Source: JAXDMU01 sp963762435 (GTDB lineage Bacteria > Pseudomonadota > Alphaproteobacteria > ATCC43930 > CGMCC-115725). From it: a DNA stretch of 64,000 nucleotides. Each line of letters starts with the position of its first letter. The first letter of the stretch is position 1. The position numbers were made by a program, and so were the translations under genes. The stretch spans positions 172,098-236,097 of the forward strand of contig CAVXLN010000017.1 in assembly GCA_963762435.1 (NCBI GenBank), read 5' to 3'. Positions 35,270-44,701 of this stretch are shown here, piece after piece. The notes beneath the pieces were generated by a model. That model was not told where the DNA came from. It saw only the letters and a program-made list of their open reading frames with translations, and did not search any database.

Positions 35270-36793
35270 ATGGCCTATCAGCGTTTTCTCGATCATTTCG
35301 GTGCCATCAACGATCTCTTGAATGCGCATTCGGTCCTGTTCTGGGATGCGCAGACCATGATGCCGTCCTCCGGCGTGGCGGCGCGCGGCCAGCAGCGCGC
35401 GACGCTGACGGTGATGGCGCGCGATCTCCTGGTCTCGGACGAGACGCGCCGCCTGGTCGACGCCGCCGAGCAGGCGACCGGCAATCTGCCGGAGGAGGCG
35501 CCGGCGCGTCGGGCGCTGGCCCAGACGCGCGAGGCCATCCGCTTCCATGAGCGGATTCCGGCCTCGCTCCAGCATCGCCGCGCGGTGCTGATGGCCGAGA
35601 CCTATGCCGCCTGGGCCGAGGCGCGGGCCCGGAGCGACTTCGCCAATTTCGCCCCCTATCTCGAGAAGACCATGGCGCTCACCCGCGAGATGGCCGACAC
35701 GATCGGCGGCGGGGGCACGCCCTATGACGCGCTGCTCGCCATCGGCGAGCCGGGCGAGACAAGCGCCAGCCTGAAATCGCTCTTCGGCCGGCTGCGCGCG
35801 GGGCTCCGCCCGCTGCTCCAGGCCGTGATGGCGGCCCCGGCGCCGCGCACGGATTTCCTCGAGCGCGACTATCCCGAGGAGCAGCAGCGGACCTTCTCGC
35901 ACCTCATCGCCCAGCGGATCGGCTATGATTTGAAGCGCGGCCGGATCGATCCCACGGTCCATCCCTTCGCGATCTCCTTCGGGCGCGACGATGTCCGCAT
36001 CACCACGCGCTACTACCGCAATTTCCTGCCGGCCAGCATCTTCGGCACGCTGCACGAGACGGGGCATGCGCTCTACGAGATGGGTGTCGATCCGGCCTAT
36101 GGCCGCACGCCGCTCACGACCGACCTGCCGGGTCTTTACGCCATGGCCGGCGCCAGCTTCGGCGCGCATGAATCTCAGTCGCGCCTCTGGGAAAACCATG
36201 TCGGCCGCAGCCGGCGCTTCTGGGAGCTGAATTTCGGGCCGCTCAAGGAGCTCTTCCCCGACGCGCTTGCCGATGTCGATGTCGATGCGTTCCATCGCGG
36301 CGTCAACCGCATCCGTCCCGGCCTGATCCGGGTCGAGGCGGACGAGCTCAGCTATGATTTCCACATCATGCTGCGCGTCGAGCTCGAAAGCGCCTTGATG
36401 GCGGGCGAGCTCAAGGTCGCCGACCTGCCGGCCGCCTGGAACGAGGCGATGAAGCGCGATCTCGGCGTGGACGTGCCGGACGACCGGCACGGCGTGCTGC
36501 AGGATGTGCATTGGTCGAGCGGCTATATCGGCACCTTCTGCAGCTACACGATCGGCAATGTCATGGCGGCCCAGCTGATGGCGACGGCGCGGGCCGAGCC
36601 CGCGGTCGCGGCCGGGCTCGAGGCGGGCGACTACACGCCGCTCCGGCTTTGGCTGGTCGAGCATGTGCATCGCCATGGCAGGCGCTTCAGCCGCGACGAG
36701 CTCCTGGTGCAGGTGACCGGCCGTGCGCTCGATCCCGAGCCTTACCTCGCATATCTCAACGGCAAGTACCGGGCGCTCTACGGGCTCGCCTGA
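35270..36793 (+). CDS. Carboxypeptidase M32
   Basis: A 507-residue metallocarboxypeptidase of family M32 (Taq/Pfu carboxypeptidase type). The zinc site HETGH is at residues 262-266, followed by the third ligand region GAHESQSRLWEN; DVHWSSGYIGTFCSYTIGN near the end is also diagnostic. Start: ATG 35270 (MAYQRFLDHFG); length is normal for the family. It removes C-terminal residues from peptides in the cytoplasm. Its 3' end overlaps the convergent glycosyltransferase gene by 16 bases. Confidence 0.94.
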   Translation: MAYQRFLDHFGAINDLLNAHSVLFWDAQTMMPSSGVAARGQQRATLTVMARDLLVSDETRRLVDAAEQATGNLPEEAPARRALAQTREAIRFHERIPASLQHRRAVLMAETYAAWAEARARSDFANFAPYLEKTMALTREMADTIGGGGTPYDALLAIGEPGETSASLKSLFGRLRAGLRPLLQAVMAAPAPRTDFLERDYPEEQQRTFSHLIAQRIGYDLKRGRIDPTVHPFAISFGRDDVRITTRYYRNFLPASIFGTLHETGHALYEMGVDPAYGRTPLTTDLPGLYAMAGASFGAHESQSRLWENHVGRSRRFWELNFGPLKELFPDALADVDVDAFHRGVNRIRPGLIRVEADELSYDFHIMLRVELESALMAGELKVADLPAAWNEAMKRDLGVDVPDDRHGVLQDVHWSSGYIGTFCSYTIGNVMAAQLMATARAEPAVAAGLEAGDYTPLRLWLVEHVHRHGRRFSRDELLVQVTGRALDPEPYLAYLNGKYRALYGLA

Positions 36794-38874
36794 TCGGGTT
36801 GGGCGTCGGCGGCGGGCACCACGATCGGCCCCCTATCGGGGCGCAGATCGTAAAGCTCGACCAGCGCCGTCTCGCCGCGGCGCCCGCGCTGGAGCTGCTG
36901 GAGCTCGGCATCGGGGCCGCGCCAGAGGGCCGGATCGACCGGCTTGCCATGGGCGCGGATCCAGTCGCTGAGCTCCTGCTGCTGCACCCGGGCCGGGCGC
37001 CGGCCCAGCGCGTCGAGCCCGCCGATCAGCACGAAGCGCAGCTGGCCGCTGGCCGCGAGATCCTGCAGCCGGTCGACCGTCAGGATCGGATCGGTGCCCA
37101 TGAATCCGCCGAACGCCATGACATTGCCGCCGGTCGCGATGATGAGCGGTGCCGCCTGGCGGGCATTCTGGGTCGCCAGCAGATAATGCTCGTCCTTGTG
37201 ATTGGCGGCGAGGAAGCCCTCGATCCGCCCCAACTCGGCATCGCGCAGCGTGCGCAGGCGCTGAGGGGCCGGCGCGTTCGCCGGATCGTCTGGCGATAGC
37301 AGTGCCAGGCTCGCGGCCGGCAGCATGGTATTGACCCGGCCCAGCACCGGGCTCAGCGCCCAGGCCGTCGGCGTGACGAGGAGGGCCAGGAGCCCGAGTG
37401 CCAGCGCGCCGCGTGCCCAGATGAGATCGCGCCCCCGGAAGGCCAGCAGTCCGGTCGCAGCCGCCCCGCCGGCCAGCAACGCCAGATAGAGCAAGGCGCG
37501 CCAGTCGGCCGGATCGTGCAGGGCGGAGCCTAGATAGGAGAATTCGATATAGGCCTGCCACAGCGTGGTCGCACCGAGTGCGGCCGGCAGCAGGAACCGC
37601 TCCAAGCCCGGTGCCGCGCGCAGCCGCCACAACGTCACCAGCCCGATCGCGGCCAGTGCGGCCATGGCCGGCGCCATCGCGTCGAGGTAATAGGCATGGA
37701 AAATGCCCCCGGCGAAGGAGAAGACGAGGCCGTAGGTGAGTGCCCAGGCGCTCCAGAGCAGCAGCGCTTGCTGCATCGGATCGAGCGGCAGCCGGCGTGG
37801 GCTGCGCCAGGCCGCGGCGGCGATGCCGAACAGCGCCAGCGGCGTCAGCCAGGCGAATTGACCGGCGAGATGCGGGTCGGCCAGCCGGAAGAATCCGACC
37901 GGCACCGTGTCGACGATGCGGTTGGCCCGCGGCTGTCCGCCGCGGCCCCGTGCGGGTGCCGCTGCTTGATTGGCGAGCGCCGGATCGGCAGCGGCCACTG
38001 CCGCGCCATCTCGCGTTGCCGCGACGATGCGCCGGCCACGCCCGGCCAGCCGCACGAAACGCTGCGCGCCATTATGGCCGAGCGCCAGCTCGATCATGGA
38101 ATTCTCGCTCGTGCTGTCGACGAAGGGCCGCTCATCCGCGGGGGTGAGATCGTAATCGACGCACCAGGCGAGCGAGGTGCCGGCCAGCACCAGGCCGCCT
38201 GCCGCCAGATGCAGGCACCGGCGGCGCCAGGGCAGGGCCGCACCGAACCAATAGAGTGCCACGAGGCTCGGCACGATCACCGAGGCGGCCAGCATCTTGA
38301 CGTTGAAGCCCAGGCCTGCCAGCGCCATGGCCAGGATGAAGAGGCTGAGCTTGCTGCGCTCGGCGGCCAGGCTCGCGGCCCAGGCGGTCAGCAGCAGCAC
38401 CAGCACCAGGCAGCTATCCGTGTCGTTCGACCGGTCGATCGCGACGGCGACCGGCGTCAGCGCCAGGAACAGGGCGGCCAGCAGGCCGGCCGCCTGGCCG
38501 AAGCGGCGCTGGACCAGATGATATGTGAGCGCCACCGACAGCGTGCCTTCGATCGCTTGCGGCGCCAGCAGGCTGAGGCCGCTATAGCCGAAGAGGCGCG
38601 CGCTCAGCACCTGGATCCATAGCGCCACCGGCGGCTTGTCGAGCGAGACGAAGCCGTCGGGATCGAAGGAATTGAAGAAGAAATTGTGCCAGCTCTTCAG
38701 CATGCTGCGCACACCGGCCGAATAATAGGTCGTGCCGAAGCCGTTCTCGTCGAGGCGATAGAGTCGGAGGAATGCCGCGAGCAGAAGAATCGCGATGAGC
38801 GCCAGCGGCACGCTCAGCGCGCTCGGAAGCCCGCGCTGCTCGATTGCCGTCGACGCCGTCCTTTCTGCCGCCAT
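36778..38874 (-). CDS. GT39/ArnT-like membrane glycosyltransferase
   Basis: About 698 residues with a dozen or more membrane helices. The first extracytoplasmic loop carries RLYRLDENGFGTTYYSAGVR and later DPDGFVSLDKPPVALW, the acidic signature of lipid-linked glycosyltransferases of the PMT/ArnT group (YkcB-like). It transfers a sugar from a polyprenyl phosphate to an envelope acceptor; which one is unknown. A soluble C-terminal domain of about 150 residues contains NVMAFGGFMGTDPILT. The start at 38874 has AGGGA upstream; an in-frame ATG at 38937 lacks a ribosome-binding site. Confidence 0.88.
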   Translation of the reverse strand: MAAERTASTAIEQRGLPSALSVPLALIAILLLAAFLRLYRLDENGFGTTYYSAGVRSMLKSWHNFFFNSFDPDGFVSLDKPPVALWIQVLSARLFGYSGLSLLAPQAIEGTLSVALTYHLVQRRFGQAAGLLAALFLALTPVAVAIDRSNDTDSCLVLVLLLTAWAASLAAERSKLSLFILAMALAGLGFNVKMLAASVIVPSLVALYWFGAALPWRRRCLHLAAGGLVLAGTSLAWCVDYDLTPADERPFVDSTSENSMIELALGHNGAQRFVRLAGRGRRIVAATRDGAAVAAADPALANQAAAPARGRGGQPRANRIVDTVPVGFFRLADPHLAGQFAWLTPLALFGIAAAAWRSPRRLPLDPMQQALLLWSAWALTYGLVFSFAGGIFHAYYLDAMAPAMAALAAIGLVTLWRLRAAPGLERFLLPAALGATTLWQAYIEFSYLGSALHDPADWRALLYLALLAGGAAATGLLAFRGRDLIWARGALALGLLALLVTPTAWALSPVLGRVNTMLPAASLALLSPDDPANAPAPQRLRTLRDAELGRIEGFLAANHKDEHYLLATQNARQAAPLIIATGGNVMAFGGFMGTDPILTVDRLQDLAASGQLRFVLIGGLDALGRRPARVQQQELSDWIRAHGKPVDPALWRGPDAELQQLQRGRRGETALVELYDLRPDRGPIVVPAADAQPDQASP

Positions 38875-39104
38875 GCGCTGCCGATCCCTGCGATCATAGT
38901 GAAGCGGGACAATAAGATGACGATGTTTCAAGGCCATTGTCGGCGGTAATGGTTTTGTAACGGCGCGTTTCGAGCGGCACGAAGCAGGCGGGCCGGATCG
39001 AGCGCAGGGTTGAATTGAATTTTTGTCGTGTTATTCTCGAACTGGCTGTTTCGGGCGAAACATCAAAAAAACAACCCGAGGTTGTGATCGGGGGGTGGAG
39101 AACA

Positions 39105-40169
39105 ATGCGGGACGCCAGGAAGGCGGAAGCGCCTCAGCAGCGTAAGCTCGAGCACGCGCTGCGCCAGAGCGAGGAACGCTTCCGGCGTGTGGTCGAGGCG
39201 GCGCCGAACGCGATGGTGATGGTGAGTGCCGCCGGCCAGATCGAGATGGTGAATGCCCAGGCCGAACGCATGTTCGGCTATGACCGCGCCGAGCTTCTGG
39301 GGGCGGGGGTCGAGATGCTGGTGCCGCTCCGCTTCCGCGGCCACCATCCCGGCCTGCGGGCCGCCTTCTTCTCCGATCTTCAGTCGCGGCCGATGGGGGC
39401 GGGGCGCGACCTCTATGCGCTCCGTAAGGACGGCACCGAGTTTCCGGTCGAGATCGGGCTCAATCCGATCGAGACCGAGGACGGCATGATGGTGCTTTCC
39501 TCCATCGTCGATATCTCGGACCGCAAGCAGAAGGAAGAGCGCATTCAGATGGCGCTCAAGGAAAAGGATATTCTGCTGCGCGAGATCCATCACCGGGTGA
39601 AGAACAATCTTCAGATCGTGCATTCGCTGCTCGATCTGCAATCCGCCCGGCTCGAGGACGAAACCGTGCTCGACATGCTGCGCGACAGCCAGAACCGCAT
39701 TCGCTCCATGGCGCTCATCCATCAGACGCTTTATCAGTCGAAGGATTTCGCGCGGGTCGATTTCAGCCATTTCCTGGAGTCGCTGGTTTCGACGCTGGTC
39801 TCCTCCTACAGCGCCGACACGGCCCGGCTCGATCTCCAGGTCGTGACGGATGGCGTATCGCTGCCGCTCAGCACCGCCATTCCCTGCGGCCTCATCCTCA
39901 ACGAGCTGATCGCGAATGCGATCAAGCATGGATTTCCGGGCGGCCGGCACGGCCAGATCCGGATCGCGCTCAAGCGCGACCAGGACGATCATGTGCTGCT
40001 CTCCGTCAGCGATAATGGCATCGGCATCCCCGACGATCTGGTGATCGAGGCGACACACACGCTTGGGTTGCAGCTCGTCAATCTCTTGGCCGATCAGATC
40101 GGCGGCCAGCTCACGGTCAACCGTACCTGTCCGACGCTGTTCGTGTTACGCTTCCTGCCGGATCGGTAG
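39105..40169 (+). CDS. PAS-domain sensor histidine kinase, HisKA_2 type
   Basis: A 354-residue soluble kinase. A PAS domain (about residues 25-140: FRRVVEAAPNAMVMVSAAGQIEMVN) is followed by a HisKA_2 dimerisation domain with phospho-acceptor His162 in REIHHRVKNNLQIV and a HATPase domain (NELIANAIKHGF, SDNGIGIP). There are no membrane segments, so it senses a cytoplasmic signal. ATG 39105 follows GGGGGTGGAG; the frame is open to 39015. The hybrid regulator gene follows after 35 bases and is the likely partner. Confidence 0.92.
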   Translation: MRDARKAEAPQQRKLEHALRQSEERFRRVVEAAPNAMVMVSAAGQIEMVNAQAERMFGYDRAELLGAGVEMLVPLRFRGHHPGLRAAFFSDLQSRPMGAGRDLYALRKDGTEFPVEIGLNPIETEDGMMVLSSIVDISDRKQKEERIQMALKEKDILLREIHHRVKNNLQIVHSLLDLQSARLEDETVLDMLRDSQNRIRSMALIHQTLYQSKDFARVDFSHFLESLVSTLVSSYSADTARLDLQVVTDGVSLPLSTAIPCGLILNELIANAIKHGFPGGRHGQIRIALKRDQDDHVLLSVSDNGIGIPDDLVIEATHTLGLQLVNLLADQIGGQLTVNRTCPTLFVLRFLPDR

Positions 40170-40204
40170 AATGCCGCTCTCGCGGGAACGGAACGGGTTA
40201 CAGC

Positions 40205-41908
40205 ATGCGGTCGGCGCAGATCATGCTCGTGGAAGACGAGCGCATCGTCGCCATGCATTTGCGGCAACAGCTGATTCGGCTGGGCTATCAGGTCACCGGG
40301 ACGGCGGCCTCGGGGGTTCAGGCGCTGCGTCAGCTCGACCGGCTGCGTCCTGATATCGTGCTGATGGACATCCATATCGAGGGCGATATGGACGGCATCG
40401 AAACCGCCTCTCATATTCCGAGAGAATACGGCATTCCGGTCGTCTACCTCACCGCCTATTCCGAGGAGGCGACGCTCGAGCGCGCGCGGGCGACCCGGCC
40501 CTACGGCTATTTGCTGAAACCCTTCGCCGAGCGCGAGCTGCACGCCACCATCCAGATGGTGCTGGAGCGCCGCCAGACCGAGCTGGCGCTCGAGGCGAGC
40601 CAGCAGGAGTTGCGCGAGGCGCAAGAGACGCTGGAGCGGCGCGTGGCCGAGCGCACGGCCGAACTGGCCGAGGCCAATGACCGGCTGCAGCACGCCTATG
40701 AGGAGGTCGAGCGGCAATCGATCGAGCTCGCCGCCCGGGCGGACGACCTCGCCGAGGCGCGCGCCCGGGCCGAGGCGGTGAGTGCCGCCAAATCGCGCTT
40801 CCTCGCCACCATGAGCCACGAGCTCAGGACGCCCTTGACCGGGCTCATCGGCTTCGCCGAGCTCCTGCTGCGCAAGGATTTCCCGGCGCGCGATCGCCGC
40901 CGCTTCCTCGAGATGCAGTGCGAATCCGCCCGCGCGCTGCTGGCACTGGTCAACGATATCCTCGACCTCTCCAAGATCGAGGCGGGCAGGGTCGATCTCG
41001 CCGAGACGCCGTTCGAGCTCCGCGCCGTCGTCAGCGGCTGCTCGGCACTGGCCTCGCTCCAGGCCGAGAGCAAGGGGCTCGCCTTCGAGATCGCGGTGGC
41101 CGATGACGCGCCGGCCTGGCTCGTCGGCGACCCGATCCGGCTGCGCCAGATCATCCTCAACCTGCTCGTCAACGCGATCAAATTCACCGAGCGCGGCCGG
41201 GTCTTCCTCACCGTCGCCCCCGAAGGCGAGCGGCTGCGTTATGCCGTCATCGACACGGGCAGCGGCATCCCGGCCGATCAGCTCGGGCTTCTGTTCCGGC
41301 AATTCAGCCAGCTCGGCGATGCCGACAGCCGGCGTTACGGCGGCACCGGCCTCGGCCTCGCCATCTGCCGCGAGATCGTCAGCCTGATGGGCGGCGAGAT
41401 CGGCGTCGAAAGCGTCGAGGGCCAGGGCAGCGAATTCTGGTTCAAGGTGCCGATGCGCATCGCCGCCACCGAAACGGCGGCGCCGGCCAGCCTTTCGCCG
41501 GCCCGCGAGCGGCCGCGGCGCGTGCTCCTGGTCGAGGATGATCCGGTCATCCAGATCCTGATCCAGACGGCGCTCGAGGTCGCCGGCCATGAGGTGACGC
41601 TCGCCGCCGACGGTATCGCCGCCGTCGAGAAGGCGCTCGCCGGCGGCTTCGACGTGATCCTGACCGATCTCCAGATGCCGCTCCTCGACGGCGTCGCCGC
41701 CGCGCGCCGCATCCGCGCCGCCGAGACGGATGGCAACCGCGTGCCGATCGTAGCCTTCACCGCCAATGCCTGCGAAGCGGAGATCGAACGCTGCCGCGCT
41801 GCCGGCATGGATGCCTTCCTGGCGAAACCGGTCGATCTCGACCAGTTGCTGGCGATGATCGACGAGCTCAGCCAATCCGGCGAGACGGAGCGGGCGCCGC
41901 TGACCTAA
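40205..41908 (+). CDS. Hybrid response regulator-histidine kinase-response regulator
   Basis: 567 residues: REC domain (1-120; Asp55 in LMDIHIEGDMDG; KPF at the end), coiled coil (about 125-200), HisKA with His205 (SHELRTPLTGLIGF), HATPase (NLLVNAIKFTERG, GTGLGLAICREIV), and a second REC domain (about 435-560; Asp488 in LTDLQMPLLDG). No DNA-binding or membrane domain is present. The first REC is of the type often paired with HisKA_2/HWE kinases, so phosphate may flow from the upstream kinase into this protein (inference); the final output is not encoded nearby. Confidence 0.92.
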   Translation: MRSAQIMLVEDERIVAMHLRQQLIRLGYQVTGTAASGVQALRQLDRLRPDIVLMDIHIEGDMDGIETASHIPREYGIPVVYLTAYSEEATLERARATRPYGYLLKPFAERELHATIQMVLERRQTELALEASQQELREAQETLERRVAERTAELAEANDRLQHAYEEVERQSIELAARADDLAEARARAEAVSAAKSRFLATMSHELRTPLTGLIGFAELLLRKDFPARDRRRFLEMQCESARALLALVNDILDLSKIEAGRVDLAETPFELRAVVSGCSALASLQAESKGLAFEIAVADDAPAWLVGDPIRLRQIILNLLVNAIKFTERGRVFLTVAPEGERLRYAVIDTGSGIPADQLGLLFRQFSQLGDADSRRYGGTGLGLAICREIVSLMGGEIGVESVEGQGSEFWFKVPMRIAATETAAPASLSPARERPRRVLLVEDDPVIQILIQTALEVAGHEVTLAADGIAAVEKALAGGFDVILTDLQMPLLDGVAAARRIRAAETDGNRVPIVAFTANACEAEIERCRAAGMDAFLAKPVDLDQLLAMIDELSQSGETERAPLT

Positions 41909-42253
41909 TACCAACCGTCGTTAAGCCTGACTCTTCGGTTTTGTCTCTCGTCATCAAGCTAGTCGGTGGGGCGGGCATCCTGCCCGCCGGCGGGCGAGAC
42001 GCCCGCCCCACTTTTCGCCATCAGCTCAATCGGATCATAGAATTGGGTAACGGTCAGCGTCTGGGGCGCTTGGTATAAGCGCGGTGGACGCCGGAACATC
42101 GGTATGGCAAAAGCTTGCCGATGACCTGCTCGGTTCAGATACCGGCGCTCGCGCGCTGCCGCCGAATTAACCGCCCGACCTGATAAGTCGGGTCGGGTTC
42201 TTCGGCGTCTGAACAGTCCTGGCGCTCGCGCGCCTAAGCAAGGTCAAGCTCCC
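41909..42253. other. Intergenic stretch of about 345 bases
   Basis: It holds a GC-rich palindrome (41966-42011, listed separately) and, near its 3' end, a small hairpin with CCCGAC and GTCGGG arms around 42176-42195 that could lie in the leader of the P-loop kinase gene. I see no gene, tRNA or clear promoter. Confidence 0.5.
41966..42011. repeat. GC-rich palindromic repeat (46 bp)
   Basis: Outer arms GTGGGGCGGGC and GCCCGCCCCAC are exact complements, and a second palindrome GCCCGCCGGCGGGC is nested between them. The GGCGGGCATCCTGCCCGCC style belongs to a common alphaproteobacterial dispersed repeat; a partial relative (GAGCGGGGGTCTCGCCCGC) lies at about 53642-53667. It may terminate transcription of the kinase operon. 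Confidence 0.75.
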
Positions 42254-42745
42254 ATGTCGTCGAATACGCCTGTGCTGCACCTTGTGTGCGGCAAGATCGC
42301 TGCCGGTAAATCGACGTTGACGGCCGAACTCGGCGCGGCGCCGCACACGGTGGTCATCAGCGAAGATGAGTGGCTTCCGACCCTCTATCCGGGCGAGATC
42401 ACCACGCTCGAAGATTATGTCCGCTGCTCGACGCGCCTGCGCGGGCCGATGGGGCGGCACATCGTGCAATTGCTCAAGACCGGCGTTTCCGTCGTCCTGG
42501 ACTTTCCGGCGAACACGCCGACGAACAGGGCGTGGATGCGGAGCCTGTTCGAAGCGGCCGGGGCCGCCCATGTGCTGCATCACCTCGACGTGTCCGACGC
42601 CGTTTGCAAGGCCCGGCTGCAAGCGCGCAACGCCAGCGGGGATCACCCCTACACGGTAACCGACGAAGAATTCGACCTCTTCACCAGCTACTTCGTAGCA
42701 CCCAAGCCGGAGGAGGGTTTCAACCTCGTCGTTCATCGGCCATAA
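42254..42745 (+). CDS. AAA_33-type P-loop kinase / zeta-like ATPase
   Basis: A 163-residue protein with Walker A GKIAAGKST at residues 13-21, a Walker B-like VVISEDEW and a LID-like region with Arg (KARLQARN). This is the layout of small AAA_33 kinases related to zeta toxins, phosphotransferases and gluconate kinases. No antitoxin gene accompanies it, so a stand-alone metabolic or resistance kinase is more likely. The substrate is unknown. Confidence 0.8.
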   Translation: MSSNTPVLHLVCGKIAAGKSTLTAELGAAPHTVVISEDEWLPTLYPGEITTLEDYVRCSTRLRGPMGRHIVQLLKTGVSVVLDFPANTPTNRAWMRSLFEAAGAAHVLHHLDVSDAVCKARLQARNASGDHPYTVTDEEFDLFTSYFVAPKPEEGFNLVVHRP

Positions 42746-42892
42746 GAAGGTATAGCGGCCTGATCCATCCGCTTGCCTTTCCCGCATCGCTCTCGTATAA
42801 CCCCGCGCTCGTCTCGGCGGCATGGCTGCGCGCGAGCGCCTCAGGGCATGCCTCGCTGCCGATTATCGAACTTCGATCGAAGGATACCGAAA

Positions 42893-43096
42893 GTGCCCAA
42901 GCTCAAGACGAAGTCCGGCGCCAAGAAGCGGTTCAGCCGCACGGCGACCGGCAAGATCAAGATGAATGTGGCGCACAAGCGCCATCGTCTCATCTCCAAG
43001 CCGCAGAAGATGAAGCGCCGCGCCCGCGGCACGGTGATTTTGCAGCCGGGCGATACGAATTTGGTGCTGACTTACATGCCCTACTTGCGGAGCTGA
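42893..43096 (+). CDS. rpmI: 50S ribosomal protein L35
   Basis: A 67-residue basic protein, MPKLKTKSGAKKRF at the start and LPYLRS-like MPYLRS at the end, standard L35. It starts with GTG 42893, with GAAGGA 9 bases upstream. rplT follows after 4 bases. infC, often upstream in other bacteria, is not present here. Confidence 0.96.
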   Translation: MPKLKTKSGAKKRFSRTATGKIKMNVAHKRHRLISKPQKMKRRARGTVILQPGDTNLVLTYMPYLRS

Positions 43097-43100
43097 GACC

Positions 43101-43481
43101 ATGGCACGCGTCAAGAGGGGCGTGACGACCCACGCCCGCCACAAGAAGATCCTCGACCTCGCCAAGGGCTATCGCGGCCGCGCCAGCACCAGCTACACGG
43201 TGGCGCTGGAGAAGGTCGAGAAGGGGCTGCAATACGCCTATCGCGACCGCCGGAACAAGAAGCGGAATTTCCGCGGTCTCTGGATCCAGCGCATCAATGC
43301 CGGCGCGCGCGCGCATGGCCTGACATACTCGCAATTCATCAACGGGCTGAAGCTCGCGGGCATAGAGCTCGACCGCAAGGTCGTCTCGGACCTCGCCATC
43401 ACGGAGCCGGCCGCCTTCAAGAGCCTGGTCGAGACCGCGCAGGCGGCACTCGAGCAGAAGACTGAGGCGGCAGCCGCCTGA
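43101..43481 (+). CDS. rplT: 50S ribosomal protein L20
   Basis: A 126-residue basic protein with MARVKRGVTTHARHKK and the central YRDRRNKKRNFRGLWIQRINA typical of L20. L20 binds 23S rRNA early in assembly and autoregulates the rpmI-rplT mRNA in some bacteria. The Ala-rich C-terminal extension (EQKTEAAAA) is common in Alphaproteobacteria. Followed by a strong terminator before pheS. Confidence 0.97.
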   Translation: MARVKRGVTTHARHKKILDLAKGYRGRASTSYTVALEKVEKGLQYAYRDRRNKKRNFRGLWIQRINAGARAHGLTYSQFINGLKLAGIELDRKVVSDLAITEPAAFKSLVETAQAALEQKTEAAAA

Positions 43482-43577
43482 TGACGACCGCTCGCGCACT
43501 CGACCGGCGATTTACCGACGGGTCTACCTGACGGCCCCGGCGGTCGCCTGCTTGCGCGACCGGTAGCGATGAAGACC

Positions 43578-43610
43578 AAGGGCCGAAGCAATCACTTCGG
43601 CCCTTTTTTT
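43578..43610 (+). terminator. Rho-independent terminator between rplT and pheS
   Basis: An 11-bp stem (AAGGGCCGAAG / CTTCGGCCCTT) with loop CAATCA runs into seven consecutive T residues. It ends 14 bases before pheS, so pheST either has read-through or attenuation control, or a promoter between rplT and pheS. A 17-codon frame (43569-43622) runs through this hairpin; see findings. Confidence 0.92.
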
Positions 43611-43624
43611 GTCTGGAGATAGGG

Positions 43625-44701
43625 ATGGACGAGTTGGAAACCCTGCGCACGCGTCTTCTGGACGCCGTCGCCGCAGCAACGGATCCGGCAGCACTCGAGG
43701 AGGCGCGGGTTCAGGCGCTCGGCCGCAAGGGCGAGATCACCGCCCGGCTCAAGGATCTCTCGAGCCTCGAAGGCGAGGCGCGCAAGGCGGCGGGCCAGGC
43801 GCTCAACCGCATCAAGGACGAGGTCCAGGCCGCGATCGAGGCGGCGCAGCGCCGGCTCGCCGAAGCGGAGTTCGAGCGGCGTCTCGCCCATGAGCGCGTC
43901 GATGTCACGCTGCCGGTCCAGTCCGAGCGCGCCGGCCGCATCCATCCGCTCAGCCAGTCGATGGACGAGATCGTCGCCATCTTCGGCGAGATGGGCTTCC
44001 GCGTCGCCGAAGGCCCGCATATCGAGGATGATTTCTACAATTTCACGGCCCTCAACATGCCGCCCGATCATCCGGCACGGCAGGAGCAGGACACGTTCTA
44101 CCTGCCGGAGCAGCCGGACGGCAGCCGCAAGGTGCTGCGCACCCACACCTCGCCCGTGCAGATCCGCACCATGCTGGCCGAGAAGCCGCCGATCCGCATC
44201 ATCGTGCCCGGCCGCACCTTCCGCATCGATCACGACGCCACCCACTCGCCGATGTTCCATCAGGTCGAAGGGCTGGTGATCGACAAGAAGACCCATATGG
44301 GCCACCTCAAAGGCTGCCTCACCGAATTCTGCCGCGCCTTCTTCGATGTCGATGACCTGCCGCTGCGGTTCCGGCCGAGCTACTTCCCCTTCACCGAGCC
44401 GTCGGCCGAGGTCGATATCGGCTGCAAGCGCTCGGGCGGCGAGCTCAAGATCGGCAATTTCGGCGAATGGCTCGAGATCCTGGGCTCCGGCATGGTGCAT
44501 CCCAAGGTGCTCGCCAATTGCGGCATCGATCCCGACGAGTATCAAGGCTTCGCCTTCGGCATGGGCATCGAGCGCATCACCATGCTGAAATACGGCATGC
44601 CGGATCTCCGCGCCATGTACGAGACCGACCTGCGCTGGCTTAAGCATTACGGCTTCGTGCCGCTCGAACGACCCAGCATGATCGGAGGTCTCGGGCGATG
44701 A
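43625..44701 (+). CDS. pheS: Phenylalanyl-tRNA synthetase alpha subunit
   Basis: A 358-residue class II synthetase catalytic subunit: N-terminal coiled coil, motif 2 region IIVPGRTFRIDHDATHSPMF, FRPSYFPFTEPSAEVDI and motif 3 GFAFGMGIERITML. It charges tRNA-Phe as an alpha2-beta2 tetramer with PheT. ATG 43625 is preceded by GGAGATAGGG. The pheT start overlaps its stop by 4 bases. Confidence 0.97.
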   Translation: MDELETLRTRLLDAVAAATDPAALEEARVQALGRKGEITARLKDLSSLEGEARKAAGQALNRIKDEVQAAIEAAQRRLAEAEFERRLAHERVDVTLPVQSERAGRIHPLSQSMDEIVAIFGEMGFRVAEGPHIEDDFYNFTALNMPPDHPARQEQDTFYLPEQPDGSRKVLRTHTSPVQIRTMLAEKPPIRIIVPGRTFRIDHDATHSPMFHQVEGLVIDKKTHMGHLKGCLTEFCRAFFDVDDLPLRFRPSYFPFTEPSAEVDIGCKRSGGELKIGNFGEWLEILGSGMVHPKVLANCGIDPDEYQGFAFGMGIERITMLKYGMPDLRAMYETDLRWLKHYGFVPLERPSMIGGLGR

